Source of the DNA: Pseudomonas sp. 14P_8.1_Bac3
GTDB lineage: Bacteria > Pseudomonadota > Gammaproteobacteria > Pseudomonadales > Pseudomonadaceae
Direction of reading: 5' to 3'
DNA: 64,000 bases
Assembly (NCBI RefSeq): GCF_025466085.1
Contig: NZ_JANLOD010000049.1
Coordinates: forward strand, 248,001-312,000
The position numbers and the translations under genes are program-made. Below are positions 61,086-64,000 of the stretch, piece by piece. Under the pieces are notes generated by a model. The model was given only the letters and a program-made list of their open reading frames with translations. It was not told the origin of the DNA and ran no database searches. The stretch's first letter is position 1, and each line of letters opens with the position of its first letter.

Positions 61086-62033
61086 ATGATGAAGGTGAAG
61101 ATCGAAAGGATCGTCGACGAAGCGCTGGATATCCGTTCCTTTCGCCTCGTGCGCAGTGACGGCCAGCCGCTCGACACCTATGAGCCCGGTGCCCACGTCG
61201 ACCTGACCGGGCCGACCGGAGTGACTCGCCAGTATTCGCTGTGCAGTCCGCCGCAGGACCGTCGCGCGTACCTGGTGGCGGTGAAGAAAGAAGCGCAGTC
61301 CCGTGGTGGTTCGGCGGCGCTGCATGAGGTGGAAGAGGGCATGGAGTTGGAAATGGGTGCACCGCGCAACCTGTTCCGCCTCGACCCGGCGGCCTCCGAG
61401 CACGTGCTGTGCGCCGCGGGGATCGGCGTTACGCCGCTGCTGAGCATGGCCTATCGGCTGACGGAAACCGGCCAGCCGTGGCGCTTGCATTATTTCGCCC
61501 GTTCGCCGCAATACGCCGCGTTTGCCGAGTTGCTGGCGAGCACCTTCGCCGGGCACGTGCAGTTTCACTACGGTGTCGAGCCGGGTGACATGGACGCCGC
61601 GTTGAGTGACTGCCTCGGCCAGGCAAGCAGTGCCGCCCACGTGTACACCTGCGGCCCGGCGCCGTTCATGAACAAAGTGGTGGAAGTGGCGGCGCGCAGT
61701 CGTTCCGACGAGGCCATCCACCTCGAACACTTCCAGGCGGATCCGGCAGCGAATGCCGGCCCGAGCGGCAGTTTCGAAGTGGAGCTGGCCAGCTCCGGCG
61801 TGGTGCTCCAGGTGCCGGCCGACACCCGTCTGGTCGACGTCTTGCAGGCCCACGGTTGTGACATCGACACCGAATGCCGCGAAGGCATCTGTGGTACCTG
61901 CATCGTCGACGTGCTGGACGGCGTGCCGGAGCACCGCGACAACTGCCTGTCGAACAAGGAGAAGGCGTCCAACAAACAGATTTGCGCCTGCGTCTCCCGT
62001 GCGGTTTCCGCTCGTCTGGTATTGGACATCTAA
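61086..62033 (+). CDS. iacF: IacF, oxygenase reductase (ferredoxin-NAD(P) reductase type)
   Basis: A 315-residue reductase of the phthalate-dioxygenase-reductase type. The flavin motif is RQYSLCS (about 54-60), the NAD-binding motif is AAGIGVTPLLSM, and a C-terminal plant-type 2Fe-2S domain has CREGICGTC and a final Cys in DNCLS. It passes electrons from NADH to IacC. A second ATG follows immediately (61089). It is 172 bases from iacE with a REP pair between. Confidence 0.9.
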   Translation: MMKVKIERIVDEALDIRSFRLVRSDGQPLDTYEPGAHVDLTGPTGVTRQYSLCSPPQDRRAYLVAVKKEAQSRGGSAALHEVEEGMELEMGAPRNLFRLDPAASEHVLCAAGIGVTPLLSMAYRLTETGQPWRLHYFARSPQYAAFAELLASTFAGHVQFHYGVEPGDMDAALSDCLGQASSAAHVYTCGPAPFMNKVVEVAARSRSDEAIHLEHFQADPAANAGPSGSFEVELASSGVVLQVPADTRLVDVLQAHGCDIDTECREGICGTCIVDVLDGVPEHRDNCLSNKEKASNKQICACVSRAVSARLVLDI

Positions 62034-62186
62034 CGCAAAGGAAGGCTGGCCAGCCAGCGCCGGAGCCTGTTGAATAGCGCTCCGGCGGCCGTCAAGGGAG
62101 GAGACAGCCAGGGATGTCTTATTTGCCGAACCGCTCGACGAAGCGGTCGAAAAATAACAATAAAACATGCGTGAGGCTTTGCAGTG

Positions 62187-63107
62187 ATGATGACTTCTTC
62201 GGCGGTTCGCAACGAGGCGTTCGAAAGCTGGCTGAGCCAGGTCAACCAGGCCTGTGGGCGTTTCGATGCCCGGGCCCTGGATACGGATTTCTACGGGGAG
62301 CTCGCGGAATACCGCAGCGGCGCGATCAACCTCAGTGTCGTCGACATGGCGCACGTGCACCTTTACCGCACCAGCAAAGACGTCAGCGTCAGCAGCGACG
62401 GCCATTACTACGCGGTGTTCCAGATGCGCGGCAGTTCGCAGCTGGAGCAGGGCGACAATCGCGCGCAACTCGGCGCCGGTGACATCGCCTTGATCGACGC
62501 CTGTCGTCCTAGTGACATGACCTACAACGACGATTCCCGGCAGTTGTCGCTGATTTTGCCTCGCCAGGTGGTGGAGCGTGGCTCGCACTTCAACGCGGTC
62601 AACTGCGCCACGCGGATCGGCGCGAACTCGCCGCTGGCGGCGATGGCCAACAAACTGGTGCTGGACACCCGGCAGCAGGAAGGCCTGGACATGCAGGAAA
62701 GCGAGGCGGTGCTCGATGCGCTGGTCAGCCTGCTGTTGCCGGGGATCAGTGCTCGCGACAATGGGGGCGATGCCCACGAGCGGCAGTTTCGCAAGATCAT
62801 CGCCTACATCGACGACCACATCAGCGCCGAAGAACTGTGCCCCGAGCTGATTGCCCGGGAAGTGGGGATTTCAGTGCGCGGCTTGTACCGGATGTTCTCC
62901 AAGCGGGGCTTGGTCGTGGCGCAATACATCAAGCACCGGCGTCTGGACTTCTGCGCGGAAAACCTGCGGCGCTCGCACGTGGAACAGAAACTGTCGGCGC
63001 TGTGTTACGCCTGGGGGTTCTCGGATTCCAGCTACTTCTCGTCGGCATTCAAATCGCGCTTCGGCGTTTCCCCGGGCGCCTACCGCAAGCGCTATAGCCA
63101 GATCTGA
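62187..63107 (+). CDS. AraC-family transcriptional regulator
   Basis: A roughly 306-residue regulator with an AraC-binding-like N-terminal domain (HVHLYRTSKDVSVSSDGHYY) and a C-terminal double helix-turn-helix (LIAREVGISVRGLYRMFSK and ALCYAWGFSDSSYFSSAFKSRFGVSPGAYRKRY). It resembles regulators of aromatic catabolism and is in the same direction as iacF, so it may control the iac operon or a neighbouring pathway. Starts at GTG 62184 and ATG 62187 or 62190 are all possible. Confidence 0.88.
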   Translation: MMTSSAVRNEAFESWLSQVNQACGRFDARALDTDFYGELAEYRSGAINLSVVDMAHVHLYRTSKDVSVSSDGHYYAVFQMRGSSQLEQGDNRAQLGAGDIALIDACRPSDMTYNDDSRQLSLILPRQVVERGSHFNAVNCATRIGANSPLAAMANKLVLDTRQQEGLDMQESEAVLDALVSLLLPGISARDNGGDAHERQFRKIIAYIDDHISAEELCPELIAREVGISVRGLYRMFSKRGLVVAQYIKHRRLDFCAENLRRSHVEQKLSALCYAWGFSDSSYFSSAFKSRFGVSPGAYRKRYSQI

Positions 63108-63133
63108 TACCGCGTGTCAGCCACGCCGCCAGC

Positions 63134-63164
63134 CCTGCAGGAGCCAGCATGCTGGCGATGGCGG
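63134..63164. repeat. Single REP element
   Basis: CCTGCAGGAGCCAGCATGCT then GGCGATGGCGG, between the convergent AraC and response-regulator genes. Confidence 0.65.
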
Positions 63165-63204
63165 CCTCGGGCTCACCGAATGACTCTTCCAGGCCACAAC
63201 CACC

Positions 63205-63834
63205 TCAATGCCGCGCCGGCTCTTCCATCGGCAAATGCAGCACCTCTCTCACCAGCATCGCGATGCTCGTCACGCCCATCTTTTCCTTGATCTTGGTCCG
63301 GTGCACATCGACGGTTTTCACGCTGATGTTCAGCTCCCGCGCGATGACTTTGCTCGCTTTGCCATCGATCACCAGCATCAACACTTCCCGCTCGCGGCTG
63401 GTGAGCAGGGCCAGTTTGCCCTGCAACTGCTGGCGCTGTTCCTGATCGGCCTGGGCATGCACGGCGGTTTTCAGTGCGGCCTGGATACGGTCGATCATCT
63501 GCTGCGGGTTGTACGGCTTTTCGACGAAATCCAGCGCGCCGTTCTTCATCGCCGTCACCGACATCGGAATGTCGCCATGCGCCGACACGAAGATCGTCGG
63601 CAGGGTGCTGCCGCGCTGGTTGAGGATTTCCTGCAGCTGAAAGCCGCTGGTCTCCGGCATGCGCACGTCCAGCACCAGGCACGCCGGCTGCCTGGGGTCG
63701 TATTGGCTCAGGAACTCTTCGGCGCCGGCAAAACACTGCGCCTGCACACTGACCGACTCCAGCAACCAGGCCAGCGAGGTGCGCAAGTCTTTGTCGTCAT
63801 CAACGATATAAACAATCGGTTTGCGGGTTTCCAT
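63205..63834 (-). CDS. FixJ/NarL-type response regulator
   Basis: A 209-residue response regulator: receiver domain with acidic pocket DDD (12-14), phospho-acceptor Asp56 (LVLDVRMP) and Lys in EKPYNP; then a LuxR-type HTH (LTSREREVLMLVIDGKASKVIARELNIS...TVDVHRTKIKEKM). No kinase is adjacent; the orphan PAS kinase at 53365 is the best partner, with the iac operon between them. It may activate iac or aau genes. Confidence 0.9.
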   Translation of the reverse strand: METRKPIVYIVDDDKDLRTSLAWLLESVSVQAQCFAGAEEFLSQYDPRQPACLVLDVRMPETSGFQLQEILNQRGSTLPTIFVSAHGDIPMSVTAMKNGALDFVEKPYNPQQMIDRIQAALKTAVHAQADQEQRQQLQGKLALLTSREREVLMLVIDGKASKVIARELNISVKTVDVHRTKIKEKMGVTSIAMLVREVLHLPMEEPARH

Positions 63835-64000
63835 CAGGGACTGCCACGAGAATTTCTATTTATTGTTTTCGCACGCGTGCACGCTGCGGCGGACATCGGC
63901 GCCCAGGTGAGCGCCAATGAGCAGGATACCCACTGCAGCCAGCCCTGACGATAAAGAAACCACCTAGTCGACTAGCGGAAAGCCCACCTCGCCATGGGGA

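Overview
The window looks like chromosome of a Pseudomonas of the fluorescens/putida type: high GC, many REP elements with the core GTAGGAGC..GCTTGCTGGCGAT, divergent LysR/reductase and AraC/LuxR regulators, and plant-associated catabolic genes. I see no tRNA, rRNA, CRISPR array, phage or insertion sequence.

Region 1 (1-18493) is a sulfur-scavenging island. It holds the N-terminal part of a TonB-dependent receptor, three paralogues of the desulfinase DszB (two in tandem, one apart), two SsuD/DszA-type flavin monooxygenases, one SfnB/DszC-type acyl-CoA-dehydrogenase-like monooxygenase, a class II aldolase-like protein, a heterodimeric ABC exporter, and a complete Opp-type ABC importer (Tat-type lipoprotein, two permeases, fused double ATPase). 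Four good sigma-54 (-24/-12) promoters sit in front of the four transcription units of this island. Upstream of each lies a shared CTGG(A/G)G(C/A)AGCAG element that could be the enhancer of one common activator. Together the genes read as a 4S-like route: uptake, S-oxidation, C-S cleavage to a sulfinate, and desulfination.

Region 2 (18552-21327) is a small border zone: a conserved hypothetical gene, a LysR regulator divergent from a PRISE-type reductase, and an AraC-regulator remnant.

Region 3 (21611-49159) is a large exopolysaccharide locus. It opens with a VPLPA-CTERM sorting-signal protein, then an export protein, an outer-membrane beta-barrel protein, a chain-length protein and a separate tyrosine kinase. 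GalE, a secreted glycoside hydrolase and a Wzy-like polymerase follow on the other strand. Then come two near-identical Wzx flippases flanking a Tat-peptide/GMC-oxidoreductase/glycosyltransferase module, and a run of glycosyl- and acyltransferases. It ends with a WcaJ-type initiating transferase on the opposite strand. The front end resembles exosortase-type EPS loci, but no exosortase lies in the window.

Region 4 (49568-63834) is an aromatic amine and auxin catabolic island. An aau/mau operon (tryptophan tryptophylquinone amine dehydrogenase heavy chain, MauE, MauD, light chain, cytochrome c) adjoins an iac operon (iacABIHCDEF) for indole-3-acetate breakdown. A PAS histidine kinase and a FixJ-type response regulator flank the iac genes on either side, with an AraC regulator after iacF. 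The two operons could together take tryptamine to indole-3-acetaldehyde and, after an aldehyde dehydrogenase encoded elsewhere, indole-3-acetate to catechol.
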